Counted from the first letter of the stretch, positions 16,827 through 26,705 are shown. The stretch: DNA of 64,000 nucleotides from an uncultured Methanobrevibacter sp. (GCF_902788255.1 NZ_CADAJR010000004.1:16556-80555); one strand, 5' to 3'. Made by a program: numbers and translations. Notes: generated from the sequence alone by a model not told the origin.

Positions 16827-17849
16827 ATGACACCAAAAATAATGATTATTCTCGGAAGTGGATCAGATATCGCTATTGCAGAAAAATCAATGGACATTTT
16901 AGACAAATTAGAAATACCATACTCTTTAAAAATTGCATCAGCACACAGAACACCTAATCTTGTTCGTGAAATCGTGCAACAGGGTACTGATGCTGGAATA
17001 GAAGTATTTATTGGAATTGCAGGTCTTGCCGCACACCTGCCAGGTACAATTGCAGCATATACCCCCAGACCGGTTATCGGTGTGCCTGTAGATGTGAAAA
17101 CCGATGGTTTGGACGCATTGGATTCAATAATACAAATGCCTTATCCATCCCCTATTGCAACTGTAGGAATAGACAGGGGAGACAATGCCGCAATATTGGC
17201 TGCCCAATTTATCGGATTGCATGACGATGAAGTCCACAGGAAAGTTATTGATTTAAGAAAGGAATACGCTAAAAAAGTGATTGACAGCAATGAAAGCATT
17301 ATAGAGGCAATCGACAGACCATTCCTCAATAACGATTTTATAATGGTCAAAGACCTGGAAATCAATAAAATTGAAGGGGATGAAGAAAATGCAAGATGCA
17401 AAAACAAGGATGCTGAAGTGGCAATCATCATTGGAAGACAGACTGATATGCCTGTTGCCAAAAAAGTGGCTGCAATCCTTGACAGGCTTAAAATCACACA
17501 TGACATGAAGGTTGTCTGTCCAATCAGGTCAAACAAAAAATTCATAGATTACGTCAAATGCATGAAAAATGCAAAAATATTCATTGGAGTAAGTTCCAAC
17601 TCCTCACAGGTTACCGGTGGAATTGTCGGCCTTACCGCCAGACCTGTTATTGGTGTTCCTTGTACAAATGAAAATGGTGATGACTACAGGCTCACAACTG
17701 TCAGCATGCCGCCTGGAGTTCCTGTTGCAACCGTAGGAATAAACAACGGTAAGAACGCAGCAGTATTATCAGGTGAAATCCTCGCTATTGACAATCCCGA
17801 AATTGTACAGCTTCTTGATAAATTAAAAGATAAAAAAATTAACTTATAG
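16827..17849 (+). CDS. purE: 5-(carboxyamino)imidazole ribonucleotide mutase, duplicated PurE
   Basis: A 340-residue protein made of two PurE domains in tandem. The first (about 1-165) has the intact signature: GSGSD, SAHRTP, and [24 protein letters not shown]. The second (about 195-340) has the same fold pattern ([29 protein letters not shown]). In it SAHRTP is replaced by CPIRSN, which loses the catalytic histidine. PurE interconverts N5-CAIR and CAIR in purine synthesis and works as an octamer. The second domain is therefore probably structural. The ATG is preceded by AAGGGA. Confidence 0.9.
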   Translation: MTPKIMIILGSGSDIAIAEKSMDILDKLEIPYSLKIASAHRTPNLVREIVQQGTDAGIEVFIGIAGLAAHLPGTIAAYTPRPVIGVPVDVKTDGLDALDSIIQMPYPSPIATVGIDRGDNAAILAAQFIGLHDDEVHRKVIDLRKEYAKKVIDSNESIIEAIDRPFLNNDFIMVKDLEINKIEGDEENARCKNKDAEVAIIIGRQTDMPVAKKVAAILDRLKITHDMKVVCPIRSNKKFIDYVKCMKNAKIFIGVSSNSSQVTGGIVGLTARPVIGVPCTNENGDDYRLTTVSMPPGVPVATVGINNGKNAAVLSGEILAIDNPEIVQLLDKLKDKKINL

Positions 17850-17857
17850 TGATTAAT

Positions 17858-19114
17858 ATGAATCTTACAGATGAAAACATTATAGAAATTACCGATGAGC
17901 TTTCAACCGAATATGAAATCTCAAAGGTTTTAAGAGAATATCCTAAGGACACAGTTATCGTTAAAAACGTTAAGGGATATGACATGCCTGTTGTTACCGG
18001 TATCTGCAATACACGTGACAAGATTGCAAAATCAATCAACTGTGAAGTGTCCGAGATTACCGAAAAAATCATTGACGCAATGGAAAATCCGGTTAAAGTT
18101 GAAAAGTTCACCGACTTTTCAGACTATGATACCTTGGATATTGATTTAGGCAAAATCCCTATTTTAACTCATTATAAACGTGATGGCGGAGCATACATCA
18201 CTGCAGGCGTAGTGTTTGCACGTGACCCTGTTACCGGCATTCAAAACGCTTCAATTCACCGTATGATGGTACTTGACGATAAAAGGTTAGTAATCAGAAT
18301 TGTACCAAGAAACCTTTACACTTACTTCCAGAATGCCCAAAAGGCTGGTGAGGATTTGGACATTGCAATAGCAATCGGAATGGATCCGGCGATATTGCTT
18401 GCTAGTACAACCTCAATACCAATCGACTATAATGAGATGGAAGTTGCAAACGCCTTTAAAAACGGTGAACTTGAACTTATCAAATGTGGAGACCTGGAGG
18501 TTCCACAGTCTGACATTATATTGGAAGGTAAGATTTCAGTGACCGAAACCGTTGCTGAAGGACCATTCGTTGATTTGACCGACACTTACGATATAATTCG
18601 TGACCAGCCAATCATCAATTTAAGTAAAATGCACATCAAAAAGGAAAATCCGGCTTACCATGCAATCGTTCCTGCAGGATTTGAACACAAGCTGTTACAA
18701 GGACTTCCACAGGAACCTAGGATTTACAAGGCTGTTAAGAATGCGGTCCCTACAGTTGAAAATGTTGTATTGACCGAAGGAGGCTGCTGCTGGTTACATG
18801 CAGTTGTATCAATCAACAAGCAGACTGAAGGTGACGGTAAAAACGCAATAATGGCAGCTTTATCAGCACACCCTTCACTCAAGCACTGTGTTGCGGTTGA
18901 TACTGACGTGAACATATTCGATGCTGAAGATGTCGAGTATGCAATAGCTACACGTGTTAAAGGTGACCGTGACATCATGATTGTTCCTAATGTACGTGGT
19001 TCTTCTTTAGATCCTGTAGCTGAAAGTGACGGAACAACCACAAAGATTGGTGTGGATGCTACCAAGTCACTTAAGACATTGGAAAAATTCGAAAGAGTTA
19101 GTTTTGGAGAATAA
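17858..19114 (+). CDS. UbiD-family decarboxylase
   Basis: A 418-residue UbiD-type decarboxylase, dependent on prenylated FMN. It shows [36 protein letters not shown] text ([12 protein letters not shown]), and an [21 protein letters not shown] motif. In methanogens a UbiD homologue of this length is the trans-anhydromevalonate 5-phosphate decarboxylase of the archaeal mevalonate pathway, the most likely role here. Other UbiD substrates are possible. I chose the ATG at 17858 because the GTG nine bases earlier lies in the GTGATT ribosome site. purE ends eight bases upstream. Confidence 0.8.
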   Translation: MNLTDENIIEITDELSTEYEISKVLREYPKDTVIVKNVKGYDMPVVTGICNTRDKIAKSINCEVSEITEKIIDAMENPVKVEKFTDFSDYDTLDIDLGKIPILTHYKRDGGAYITAGVVFARDPVTGIQNASIHRMMVLDDKRLVIRIVPRNLYTYFQNAQKAGEDLDIAIAIGMDPAILLASTTSIPIDYNEMEVANAFKNGELELIKCGDLEVPQSDIILEGKISVTETVAEGPFVDLTDTYDIIRDQPIINLSKMHIKKENPAYHAIVPAGFEHKLLQGLPQEPRIYKAVKNAVPTVENVVLTEGGCCWLHAVVSINKQTEGDGKNAIMAALSAHPSLKHCVAVDTDVNIFDAEDVEYAIATRVKGDRDIMIVPNVRGSSLDPVAESDGTTTKIGVDATKSLKTLEKFERVSFGE

Positions 19115-19138
19115 ACTAACTTTTTAATTCTTTTTTTA
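19096..19138 (+). terminator. terminator spanning the ubiD-family stop codon
   Basis: AGTTAGTTT pairs with AAACTAACT (19096-19104 with 19113-19121) around an eight-base loop. It is followed by T-rich sequence to about 19138. The left arm lies inside the coding region. Confidence 0.65.
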
Positions 19139-19141
19139 ATA

Positions 19142-20023
19142 TTAAATATTTCCTAAATAGACACTTTTTATTCCCTTTTTCTGTGCAATTTCACGTGCCT
19201 TGAACAGTATTTCAGGATTGGTAGGTGAAATGTCATTCATCTTATAGTATGGAAATGCCCTTGAAAAATGAAGTGGAACTTCAGGACCGAGTTCATCAAC
19301 TACAAAATCGCACAACTGAGTTATCTCTTCAACTGAATCATTATGGCCGTTAATGATGAGGTTTGTTATTTCCAGGTGCTTGCCTTCCATGTAAATCCTT
19401 CTCAAATTGTCCAGAACAACATCCAACTCTGCACCACAGACCTTTTTGTAGAAATCATTGGACATGCTTTTCAAGTCTATGTTGAATGCATCGACAAATG
19501 TCAGGACCTCCTCGATTGACTTGTCCGAAAAGTATCCGTTGCTCACATAGACCACCTTGAGATTTTTCATCCTTGCAAGGATAGAAGTTTTCTTATTGAA
19601 AGGCAAGTGTATCGTAGGTTCATTATAGGTCCAAGCAATTGAGTCACAATTATATTTAAGTGCATTTTCCACAATCTCTTCTGGCGTTATTTTAATACCT
19701 CGAGAATTTTTATCATATTCATGTGATATCATATAGTTCTGGCAGTGCAAACATGTCATATTACACCCAAAACCTCCGATTGAATAGGTAAATGTTCCCG
19801 GTAAAAACTGATTGAACGGCTTTTTTTCAATTGGATCTGGACTCAGTGATGAAACTATTCCATATGATTCATCAAACAATTCTCCATTAATGTTTTTATG
19901 CTGTCTGCACACCCCAACATTGCCGTCAGTGATTTTACAGTAGTTGGCACAAATCTCACATCTGATTTTTTGTGTCTTGGAACTTTTCTTATAGAAATCC
20001 CTACTCACTAACATAATGCTCAT
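19142..20023 (-). CDS. amrS: AmmeMemoRadiSam system radical SAM enzyme
   Basis: About 293 residues of a radical SAM enzyme related to pyruvate formate-lyase activases. The cluster motif is CNMTCLHCQNY near residue 85. An N-terminal CEICANYC...GVCR cysteine set precedes it, followed by FLPGTFTYSIGGFG and AWTYNEPTIH. This pattern is typical of AmrS, widespread in archaea and of unsettled biochemical role. The start lies inside the end of thiL; ATGs at 20023 and 20014 are both possible. It follows thiL as a two-gene operon. Confidence 0.82.
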   Translation of the reverse strand: MSIMLVSRDFYKKSSKTQKIRCEICANYCKITDGNVGVCRQHKNINGELFDESYGIVSSLSPDPIEKKPFNQFLPGTFTYSIGGFGCNMTCLHCQNYMISHEYDKNSRGIKITPEEIVENALKYNCDSIAWTYNEPTIHLPFNKKTSILARMKNLKVVYVSNGYFSDKSIEEVLTFVDAFNIDLKSMSNDFYKKVCGAELDVVLDNLRRIYMEGKHLEITNLIINGHNDSVEEITQLCDFVVDELGPEVPLHFSRAFPYYKMNDISPTNPEILFKAREIAQKKGIKSVYLGNI

Positions 20024-20924
20024 AACCCCTATTTTCAATTCTCTCAACAAAACCGTTTTCACGTGTCAGCTCAATTACATCCGAATCGGTGACCTCTCCG
20101 ATGACCATACAGTCAATCGGCAACTTCTCCAAATTCTCCTTTGATATTGTAAATAGCAGCTCAAAGTCCTCGCCGACATTTAAAATCAAATCAAGATAAT
20201 CAAGGTTTAGGCTTTCAGATAGATTTTTATACTCATCAGTGATATTAAGCATTTCCTCATAAATCATAAACCCATAATCTTCCTTTTTTATGGCATACAA
20301 TTCACTTGCAAGTCCATCTGTGATGTCGGTTGCAGAAGTTGCATACTCCTTTAAAATCATGCCTTCCTTTATACGGGCTTCAGGCTTTAAAGCCTTTCGA
20401 GCGTAAATACTGTTAACATCATCCAGTTCAAATCCCAATGCGGCAAGACCTATATCACCGGTTAAACAAATCAAATCACCCATCCCATAGTTATCCATCA
20501 TCACAGGCTTATCGTTAAGTCCCAGGGCGGTTCCGGTAATTATTATTTCAGATGCCTCATTGGTATCTCCGCCAATTAACGGAATTTGATAATAATCACA
20601 GGCACGCAACACTCCCTCAATGATTTCCTTAAATGAATCCACTTCTAAACTTTTTGGCAGTGCGATTGCAAGTAAAAATCCCAAAGGTTCAGCTCCCATT
20701 GCTGCCAGGTCACTTACATTTACGGTTACAGCCTTGAATCCCATGTTAAAATAAGACATGTTATCTGGAAAATGCCTTGACTGAATTAGCATGTCGCATG
20801 TGGATATCAGATTGGTGGAGTCGAATCTGGTAATTGCCGTATCATCCGGAATAATGTCCTTAGAATTAGATATAATGTATTTTATTAATTCTTTTTCACC
20901 AATATCGGAGACTTTAAGAGTCAT
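20001..20924 (-). CDS. thiL: thiamine-monophosphate kinase
   Basis: A 307-residue AIR-synthase-fold kinase that phosphorylates thiamine monophosphate to the diphosphate. It shows VSDIGEKELI, IPDDTAI, the metal-binding STCDMLIQSRHFP, VTVNVSDLAAMGAEPLGFLLAIALP and DITDGLASEL. The start at 20924 gives MTLKVSDIGEKEL. No ribosome site is visible and AT-rich sequence lies upstream, suggesting a leaderless message. The last 23 bases overlap the radical SAM gene. Confidence 0.93.
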   Translation of the reverse strand: MTLKVSDIGEKELIKYIISNSKDIIPDDTAITRFDSTNLISTCDMLIQSRHFPDNMSYFNMGFKAVTVNVSDLAAMGAEPLGFLLAIALPKSLEVDSFKEIIEGVLRACDYYQIPLIGGDTNEASEIIITGTALGLNDKPVMMDNYGMGDLICLTGDIGLAALGFELDDVNSIYARKALKPEARIKEGMILKEYATSATDITDGLASELYAIKKEDYGFMIYEEMLNITDEYKNLSESLNLDYLDLILNVGEDFELLFTISKENLEKLPIDCMVIGEVTDSDVIELTRENGFVERIENRGYEHYVSE

Positions 20925-20979
20925 GAATATTAGTATAAATTTCAAAATAAATAAAGTTAAGTAAAAAAAGTTAAGGAGT

Positions 20980-21480
20980 TCAGAGATTATCTGAAACTCT
21001 GTCCTTAATTATTTCGTATAGACGTGTATCAATACCCAATGGGTCAGTTAATACGATTTCACCATCAAATTCGATTTTTTCATCATCGTGGTCATGATGG
21101 TGGTGATGATGATGTCCATGACTGTGTCCGTGGTCATGACCGTGATCATGACCGTGATGGTGGTGATGATGACCACCTGAGATTGATTCAGGGTCGAAAT
21201 CACTTTCTACACCAAGTATCTGCGGAATGTCCCTTTTGGTGTGAAGACCGTGTGCGACAAATACAGGCACTACGATAATCTTATCCAAATCGTTTTCACT
21301 TGTTAATTTGTTGATTGTTTCAGGTATACCTGGTTTTCTTATTTCCATAAAACCATATTCAACCGGCATATCGGGAAATTCTTCCGTATACATTTCTTTA
21401 TAAGCTTTAATTACTTCTTCCCCATCATCTAATCTAGAACCGTGGCTTAAAAGTAAAATTCCTGTTTTTTTATCAGACAT
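20980..21480 (-). CDS. cfbA: CfbA/CbiX-type sirohydrochlorin chelatase with His-rich insert
   Basis: A 166-residue single-domain chelatase. It has GILLLSHGSRLDDG with the metal-binding histidine, YGFMEIRKPGIPETINKL, and VVPVFVAHGLHTKRDIPQILG with the second histidine. A stretch of about 30 residues (near 101-131) holds about 20 histidines with Gly and Asp, the nickel/cobalt-binding feature of archaeal CbiXS/CfbA. CfbA inserts Ni2+ into sirohydrochlorin for coenzyme F430, and the same protein can insert Co2+ for cobamides. The ATG at 21480 follows GTGATAAAT. A two-domain paralogue lies directly upstream. Confidence 0.85.
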   Translation of the reverse strand: MSDKKTGILLLSHGSRLDDGEEVIKAYKEMYTEEFPDMPVEYGFMEIRKPGIPETINKLTSENDLDKIIVVPVFVAHGLHTKRDIPQILGVESDFDPESISGGHHHHHHGHDHGHDHGHSHGHHHHHHHDHDDEKIEFDGEIVLTDPLGIDTRLYEIIKDRVSDNL

Positions 21481-21561
21481 ATTTATCACTTTATTAAATT
21501 ATAAGTTAAATTCACTGAAGTTATCTTGAAAGAAAAATTTTTCAAAAAAATATATGAAAAC

Positions 21562-22476
21562 CTATACGTTTTCATTTATCATACTAATTAAAATATCAAT
21601 TAAAATATCATCAGCCTTGATTGGCTCCGGATACAATATTTCTCCGTCAAAGTCCACTGGAGTCAAATCATGAGTGTGGTCATGACCGTGTCCATGGCTG
21701 TGGGAATGTGAATGGGAGTGTTCATGCTCTTCCAAAAATCCGAGGATATGTGGAATGTCATGAGTTGTGTGCATTCCAGGAGCGATAAAGACAGGCACTA
21801 CCACCAATCTTTCCAATCCGTTTTCATCTACCAATTTATTGATGGATTCAGGTATGCTTGGACCGCATAATTCCATAAATCCAAAGCTGGATGGTAAATC
21901 ACAGGTTTTTTCGAATTTGTTATATAATGCGGTTGCAAACTCCTTGTTATAATTTAATCTTGAACCGTGGGTTACAAGTAGAATTCCGGTTTTTGCACTG
22001 TCATCCAGTTTGGATTCAGCCAAAGCTTCTTCAATTCTTTTATCAATTATATCTAAGAGTTCATCCCTTGGTCCGATTGAACCTAAAAGTTCGATTTCAC
22101 CATCGAAGTCAACATCATCTGCGATTGATAAGTAATGTTCTGGCGGATAATTGCCATCAGGACATCTTGGATCGACTTCAAGAGGTTCAAGACCCAATAG
22201 TTGTGGAATATCAATGTTGGTATGAATTCCTGGAGCCAAAAAGACAGGTAAAGCAATGATTTTGTCCAAATCATCCACTTGGTCTTTAAGTATTTCCACA
22301 GCACCTGCAATTGTTGGCTCGGACACTTTCATGTAACCGATTTCAGCTGCAAGTCCTGTTTTTTTGATAAATTTATCTTTAATCTCAACAAATACCTCTT
22401 CTGCGTAAGGTAGGGTACTTCCATGGCTTACGAGAATTACTCCGGTATTATTTGATAACTTTGAATTTATATCCAT
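21562..22476 (-). CDS. two-domain CfbA/CbiX chelatase
   Basis: A 304-residue protein with two tandem CbiX domains. The first has VILVSHGSTLPYAEEV and VFLAPGIHTNIDIPQLLG; the second has GILLVTHGSRLNYNKE and VFIAPGMHTTHDIPHILG. Both keep the two histidines needed to bind the metal. A shorter His-rich segment (about nine His alternating with Ser, Gly or Asp) follows the second domain. It could act as a self-contained dimer for Ni or Co insertion, or as a specialised paralogue of the adjacent single-domain gene. The start overlaps the end of the DUF35 gene. Confidence 0.82.
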   Translation of the reverse strand: MDINSKLSNNTGVILVSHGSTLPYAEEVFVEIKDKFIKKTGLAAEIGYMKVSEPTIAGAVEILKDQVDDLDKIIALPVFLAPGIHTNIDIPQLLGLEPLEVDPRCPDGNYPPEHYLSIADDVDFDGEIELLGSIGPRDELLDIIDKRIEEALAESKLDDSAKTGILLVTHGSRLNYNKEFATALYNKFEKTCDLPSSFGFMELCGPSIPESINKLVDENGLERLVVVPVFIAPGMHTTHDIPHILGFLEEHEHSHSHSHSHGHGHDHTHDLTPVDFDGEILYPEPIKADDILIDILISMINENV

Positions 22477-22846
22477 AGGAGATTACTCCGTCTTCACCAT
22501 CTTCTCTAACTCTTCTAAATACCATTTCCACATCGTCGCCTATTTCTAGGTCTTCTACATCACAATCAACTAATTGTGAGGTTAATTTTGCACCTTCTTC
22601 AAGCTCAATTACTGCTACAGCATAAGGAGCTGACTTTTTAAAGTCATCAGGTGCTGATCTGATTACTGAAAAAGTGTATATTTTACCTTTTCCAGAGAAT
22701 TGGAATGGTTCAAGGTCTCCTTTTCTTCTACAATTAGGACAAACTACACGAGATGGGAAGAATAACTCTCCACAAGTGTTACATTTAGAACCTATAAGAT
22801 TATATCTTTGTTGAATATGACGCCATGTTCTTACAGTATCTGACAT
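22448..22846 (-). CDS. DUF35 Zn-ribbon/OB-fold protein
   Basis: A 132-residue protein with an N-terminal rubredoxin-like zinc ribbon (CNTCGELFFPSRVVCPNC) and an OB fold (KIYTFSVIRSAPDDFKKSAPYAVAVIELEEG). In archaea this family sits in a complex with HMG-CoA synthase and acetoacetyl-CoA thiolase and channels acetoacetyl-CoA in the mevalonate pathway. Those partners are not next to it here. The role is from family knowledge; the sequence match is clear. It overlaps the chelatase gene by 29 bases. Confidence 0.85.
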   Translation of the reverse strand: MSDTVRTWRHIQQRYNLIGSKCNTCGELFFPSRVVCPNCRRKGDLEPFQFSGKGKIYTFSVIRSAPDDFKKSAPYAVAVIELEEGAKLTSQLVDCDVEDLEIGDDVEMVFRRVREDGEDGVISYGYKFKVIK

Positions 22847-23018
22847 GTAATGCCTCCATAATTTTCAATAAGTATAATTTATCCTCAATAATATAAAAAA
22901 GTATTTTTTTTATTACTGTTTTTGTGCATTTTCGCCAAAATGTAATAACATATTTTCACAAAATCATGCAGTCGCACTTCAACAATTAATTTATAAATTA
23001 CAGACTAAATTTTTAAAA

Positions 23019-23972
23019 ATGAAAATTAAAAGACTCGATTCAAAAGGTAACATAATTGTTGGCACAACAGCCATATTAATTGTGTCGCTGCTGTTAATAG
23101 CCATTTTCGTTGTAACCACCATAAACTACATTCAAAATACAAATCTTGAAAGTGAATCAAATGATAACTTCAAATACATCATTGAAGACTATTCAAGAAA
23201 TTTGGAAGTTTTGGGAAGGGATTCAATAGCTGAAGCGACACAAAAAGTTTACAACGGCCTGCCGGTGCATGACAGTGAGGACCAAATCAAGAAAAACTTA
23301 AACAAGAAATTATCCGATAAAAATGAGGAATACAAAAAGAAGTATGATATTGAATTAAGTTCTGAGGTATTATCTGTCGAGCCAACGGACAGTCCATGGA
23401 AAGTATTGTTTAAGGTCAAATTGAATGGAAAAAAGGATAATGAAATGTTTTCTGAAATAATTGAAAGCAACTCATCAATAGAGGGTTTGCGAGACCCGCT
23501 TCCTATCGCAAAGCTTACGATAGCATCGGGCATTATGGCATATGACGACAAGATTCACTACAAATCCGCATTATCTGCCTATATGCTTCTTCACAACTTT
23601 GATTCCCCAGAATCATATCTGGAGGCAACGGCACCGATGACGATGAAAAAATGTCCATACGACCCCTATGTCCATCATGGAGATCCCGGTGTGTTGAGAG
23701 ATTGCCTTGATACCGGATACTTTCATGAAAGTGCTGATGGAAGCTGTTATCTTTGCAGACTGGAAGGAAAAGGAAAATGTCCACATTATGGGATGGAAGT
23801 ATTTATACAGACTCATACGCCCCTGGGAAACGAATCACTCTCATGTTCAGATCATGTAGTATTTGCAGACCACTACAATGGAGAGAAGATAAATCCCGAT
23901 GACTGGGACAGCCTGATTTTGGACAGCTCACACAGAAAAAAATACGGGTTGGTTGCAAATGAAACTTATTGA
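23019..23972 (+). CDS. pilin-like, cysteine-containing surface protein
   Basis: A 317-residue protein with a short charged N-terminus (LDSKGN) followed at once by a hydrophobic helix (residues about 12-36). This layout resembles archaeal type IV prepilins, although the cleavage site is not canonical. The rest is probably extracellular, with a charged helical part and a C-terminal region with seven or more cysteines (KKCPYDPY, GSCYLCRLEGKGKCPHYG, SCSDH). A TATA-like TTTATAAAT about 25-30 bases before the ATG suggests a leaderless transcript. A second pilin-like gene overlaps its end. Function unknown. Confidence 0.55.
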   Translation: MKIKRLDSKGNIIVGTTAILIVSLLLIAIFVVTTINYIQNTNLESESNDNFKYIIEDYSRNLEVLGRDSIAEATQKVYNGLPVHDSEDQIKKNLNKKLSDKNEEYKKKYDIELSSEVLSVEPTDSPWKVLFKVKLNGKKDNEMFSEIIESNSSIEGLRDPLPIAKLTIASGIMAYDDKIHYKSALSAYMLLHNFDSPESYLEATAPMTMKKCPYDPYVHHGDPGVLRDCLDTGYFHESADGSCYLCRLEGKGKCPHYGMEVFIQTHTPLGNESLSCSDHVVFADHYNGEKINPDDWDSLILDSSHRKKYGLVANETY

Positions 23973-24810
23973 AATCAGCATGGTCCTAATTATAATCCTT
24001 GTAATATTTGGAGTTATCTTAACTTCAGTTGAAAACTCCACTGAAAAGATTATAAAATCCCAGGAGACAAACAACATGGAAAAAATGGTATCCGAAGTGG
24101 TTGACAACCTTATTAACAATCCTGGAGTTCCCGACGACTGGAACAAGTATGGCAAGGGTACACCAGGTCTTGCAATTGTAAATGATGACGACCAGGTAAT
24201 ATCAAACAGCATATCATACGCCAAACTGATTGCACTTGGAAATGATTACGATAATCTTGTAAACAAAAGACTGTTTGACTCCAAAATCAAAACATCCATG
24301 GAACTGGCTCCGCAGAAGAGTAGTATTTCAAGTGTAAAAATAGGTGACACCCCTAACGGTGAAGACATCTATTCACTTACACGGCTGGTGAAATGTGATT
24401 TCTACAAAAGTTATGTGTTAAATGACTTCCAGATTAAGGGAAAATGCAACAAACAGCATCCTCAGGACGAATACAGCTGCTGTTATTTTAAGGTATTTCC
24501 GGGAAACCTGAAAAAGTCCGACTACTATCTGTTGGTGGATACGGGTGAAAAATATGACATTTCATATGTCGTGAGTTCAACAAGGGTCATTAAGGATAGG
24601 CCATGGCGAACGGCGATATCAGATACTGTTTATTTGAATGATGAAATTGATTTCTATGATGACAACAGTGCGGTGGTGTTCATTCATCTTGACAAGCCTA
24701 ATGCAAAGGTCTTGCTTGTGAGCGTTCCAAAAAATTTCAATAAGGAATTTCTAGAATATGACTACTTCAGAACAAATGAATGCCAATTCACAATAAGTGC
24801 CTGGCACTAA
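23959..24810 (+). CDS. minor-pilin-like membrane-anchored protein
   Basis: A 283-residue protein with one N-terminal hydrophobic helix. The region NNPGVPDDWNKYGKGTPGLAIVND...SISYAKLIALGND is typical of archaeal minor pilin-like proteins, where a PG.P..W...G...GLA motif recurs. Several cysteines occur in the C-terminal half. The start is the ATG at 23959, inside the previous gene; the pair is surely co-transcribed. It converges with the transporter gene. I infer a role in pilus or cell-surface assembly but see no direct evidence. Confidence 0.55.
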   Translation: MKLIEISMVLIIILVIFGVILTSVENSTEKIIKSQETNNMEKMVSEVVDNLINNPGVPDDWNKYGKGTPGLAIVNDDDQVISNSISYAKLIALGNDYDNLVNKRLFDSKIKTSMELAPQKSSISSVKIGDTPNGEDIYSLTRLVKCDFYKSYVLNDFQIKGKCNKQHPQDEYSCCYFKVFPGNLKKSDYYLLVDTGEKYDISYVVSSTRVIKDRPWRTAISDTVYLNDEIDFYDDNSAVVFIHLDKPNAKVLLVSVPKNFNKEFLEYDYFRTNECQFTISAWH

Positions 24811-26072
24811 ATCAGGACACCCAAAAAGATAAGGGACATTGAAATTAAAATCAGGCTTGAAATTGAATCTGTGATACTGGTTGAAATTGGAATTACAATG
24901 TTGTCCGGATCCAGATTGTTGTTATAGGATGTTACTGAAACATAATAAACGATGATTACCATTATTGCAACTAAAATAAGGCCTGCTGAGGTTGATATTT
25001 CAACTATCTTGTCAAAGCCTACACCAACAACACCCAATGCATATGAAGAGCCTTCAGCCAAAAGACCAATTAACGGAAATACTATAATAGCCAGAATAAA
25101 GCTTATTATAAAGTTATGGACCGCCTCTCCTTGAGGCCTGTTGAACGGTTCCACCAAACCGGAGTGAAGACCTGAAGATATCCTTGCTCCCAATATACTG
25201 ATTAGGCTTCCGCACTCGCCTGAGAATAGCGGTACCAGTGTTAACAGACTTGGATTAGTCAGCAATGTTTCAACTGCAGAGTTCAGAATTCCTCCGGCAG
25301 CCCCTCCCAAAAGGGAACATAAAAGTAAAACCGGTGTGGACTGTCTTAATATGGTATTTGTTTCATAGGACAACCTATAGCAGTAAATAAAGCTTAAAAT
25401 AACAGCAATCAATATTATAACTAGAACAATATCCTCAAATATATAATTAAAATTTATTAAATCCAAAATGAATACTGATAGGATGATAGCAGGCAATGTG
25501 AACAAGTCTCCGAATGCTGCAATGATAGGACTTGTAATGTTGTCTGGATCCCATCCATGCTGGAAGCTTTTGAATGAAACAAACATTGTTATAGGAAGCA
25601 TTATCAGGTTTGAAATAATCCCAGCAATAACACTAATCAATATAAAATCAATAAGGCTCATTGACGGTTGGTTAAATATAATACATAATATCTTAGCCAC
25701 TATTGCTAAAAACAGTGATAAAACCAATGTCAGAACAAATGATGAGAAGATATTGTGATTTAACTCTTCCGAAAATTCAAATTTAGGTGAAATTATACCA
25801 ATGTGTAGGTTGGTTGACAGCCTTGATGCGAATGAACCAAAAATATTTCCTCTCATACCTATCGCACCGGGAATTATAACTAACAGTCCCGGAAATGTTT
25901 CAAGGAAAAATGTCATCTTACCTAAGATAACACCTGCACATAAATCACCTATTGCACAAATAAGCAATGCCAAAAGGCTTTCCTTAATAATTGAGTTGTG
26001 TTCACTAACAAAATCAGGAAATGTTGAAAATATAGATAGTGGACTGCGATTCTTCTTCTGCTGTTCTGTCAC
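24807..26072 (-). CDS. MgtE/SLC41-type divalent cation transporter
   Basis: A 421-residue protein with about ten membrane helices arranged as two homologous halves. Each half carries the MgtE membrane-domain signature: PGAIGMRGNIFGSFASRLSTNLHIG in the first, and SGECGSLISILGARISSGLHSGLVEP in the second. It lacks the cytoplasmic N and CBS domains of bacterial MgtE, so it resembles animal SLC41 magnesium transporters. The start is probably the GTG at 26072, after GTGATATTT. The PhoU-RCK_C gene directly upstream probably provides its regulation. Confidence 0.82.
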   Translation of the reverse strand: MTEQQKKNRSPLSIFSTFPDFVSEHNSIIKESLLALLICAIGDLCAGVILGKMTFFLETFPGLLVIIPGAIGMRGNIFGSFASRLSTNLHIGIISPKFEFSEELNHNIFSSFVLTLVLSLFLAIVAKILCIIFNQPSMSLIDFILISVIAGIISNLIMLPITMFVSFKSFQHGWDPDNITSPIIAAFGDLFTLPAIILSVFILDLINFNYIFEDIVLVIILIAVILSFIYCYRLSYETNTILRQSTPVLLLCSLLGGAAGGILNSAVETLLTNPSLLTLVPLFSGECGSLISILGARISSGLHSGLVEPFNRPQGEAVHNFIISFILAIIVFPLIGLLAEGSSYALGVVGVGFDKIVEISTSAGLILVAIMVIIVYYVSVTSYNNNLDPDNIVIPISTSITDSISSLILISMSLIFLGVLI

Positions 26073-26105
26073 AAATATCACTACCTATAATCATTTTTAT
26101 CAACT

Positions 26106-26705
26106 CTAGTCTTCGTCTTCTAATTCTTCTGGAATATCTTCGAGGGAACATGCTCCAGCCGCTAATTTTTCAAGTAAATCAGCACCTTCATCAGTTCCCT
26201 TTAAAATTAATGTATCGTCAGCTAATAATGTTGTATGTTTATCCGGACCGTATATCCAGGATACTCCTCTTCTAATCGCAATTACTCTCATACCGGTACG
26301 ATTAACTAACAATAAATCTCCTAATGTATTATTTGCTAAATCTGAATTTTCTTCAATTTTCACTCTAACGATACTTTTATCGGATTCTTCCATAACCATC
26401 TTAAATACAGGATGAGGTTTGAATCCGGTAATTACTAAATCTGCTAAATCTTTTGCGGCATTTGCTATACTTTCAGCAGCTTCTGCAATTTCAAGCAGAG
26501 CGGTTAATTTTTCAGCATCTTCATATGATCTTGCAGCAACTAACGATTCTTTTTTGATTTCATAATTCATGGAGTTAACTTCATTTTCTAAAGCTATTAC
26601 TTCTTCAGCGGCCGCTTTACTGTTGAACAATATAGCAGAATATGCTAAATCAACCATTAACTCCGACATATTTTTCATTTCTATTAAAAGATTTTTGATT
26701 GACAA
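26106..26705 (-). CDS. PhoU-like/RCK_C regulatory protein of a cation transporter
   Basis: A 199-residue soluble protein. Residues about 1-110 form a PhoU-like helical bundle ([25 protein letters not shown]), and about 110-180 an RCK_C/TrkA-C ligand-binding domain ([27 protein letters not shown]...[12 protein letters not shown]). Such proteins are thought to gate cation channels or transporters. It sits between cbiH and the MgtE-like gene, all on one strand. The start is a TTG at 26705, preceded by AGGGGAA. It likely senses ions or nucleotides for its neighbour. Confidence 0.8.
   Translation of the reverse strand: MSIKNLLIEMKNMSELMVDLAYSAILFNSKAAAEEVIALENEVNSMNYEIKKESLVAARSYEDAEKLTALLEIAEAAESIANAAKDLADLVITGFKPHPVFKMVMEESDKSIVRVKIEENSDLANNTLGDLLLVNRTGMRVIAIRRGVSWIYGPDKHTTLLADDTLILKGTDEGADLLEKLAAGACSLEDIPEELEDED

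Noticed and set aside
21024..21278. Asp/His-rich frame on the plus strand
   Set aside because: It is the antisense of the His-rich CfbA insert; His codons read as Met/Val/Asp on the other strand.
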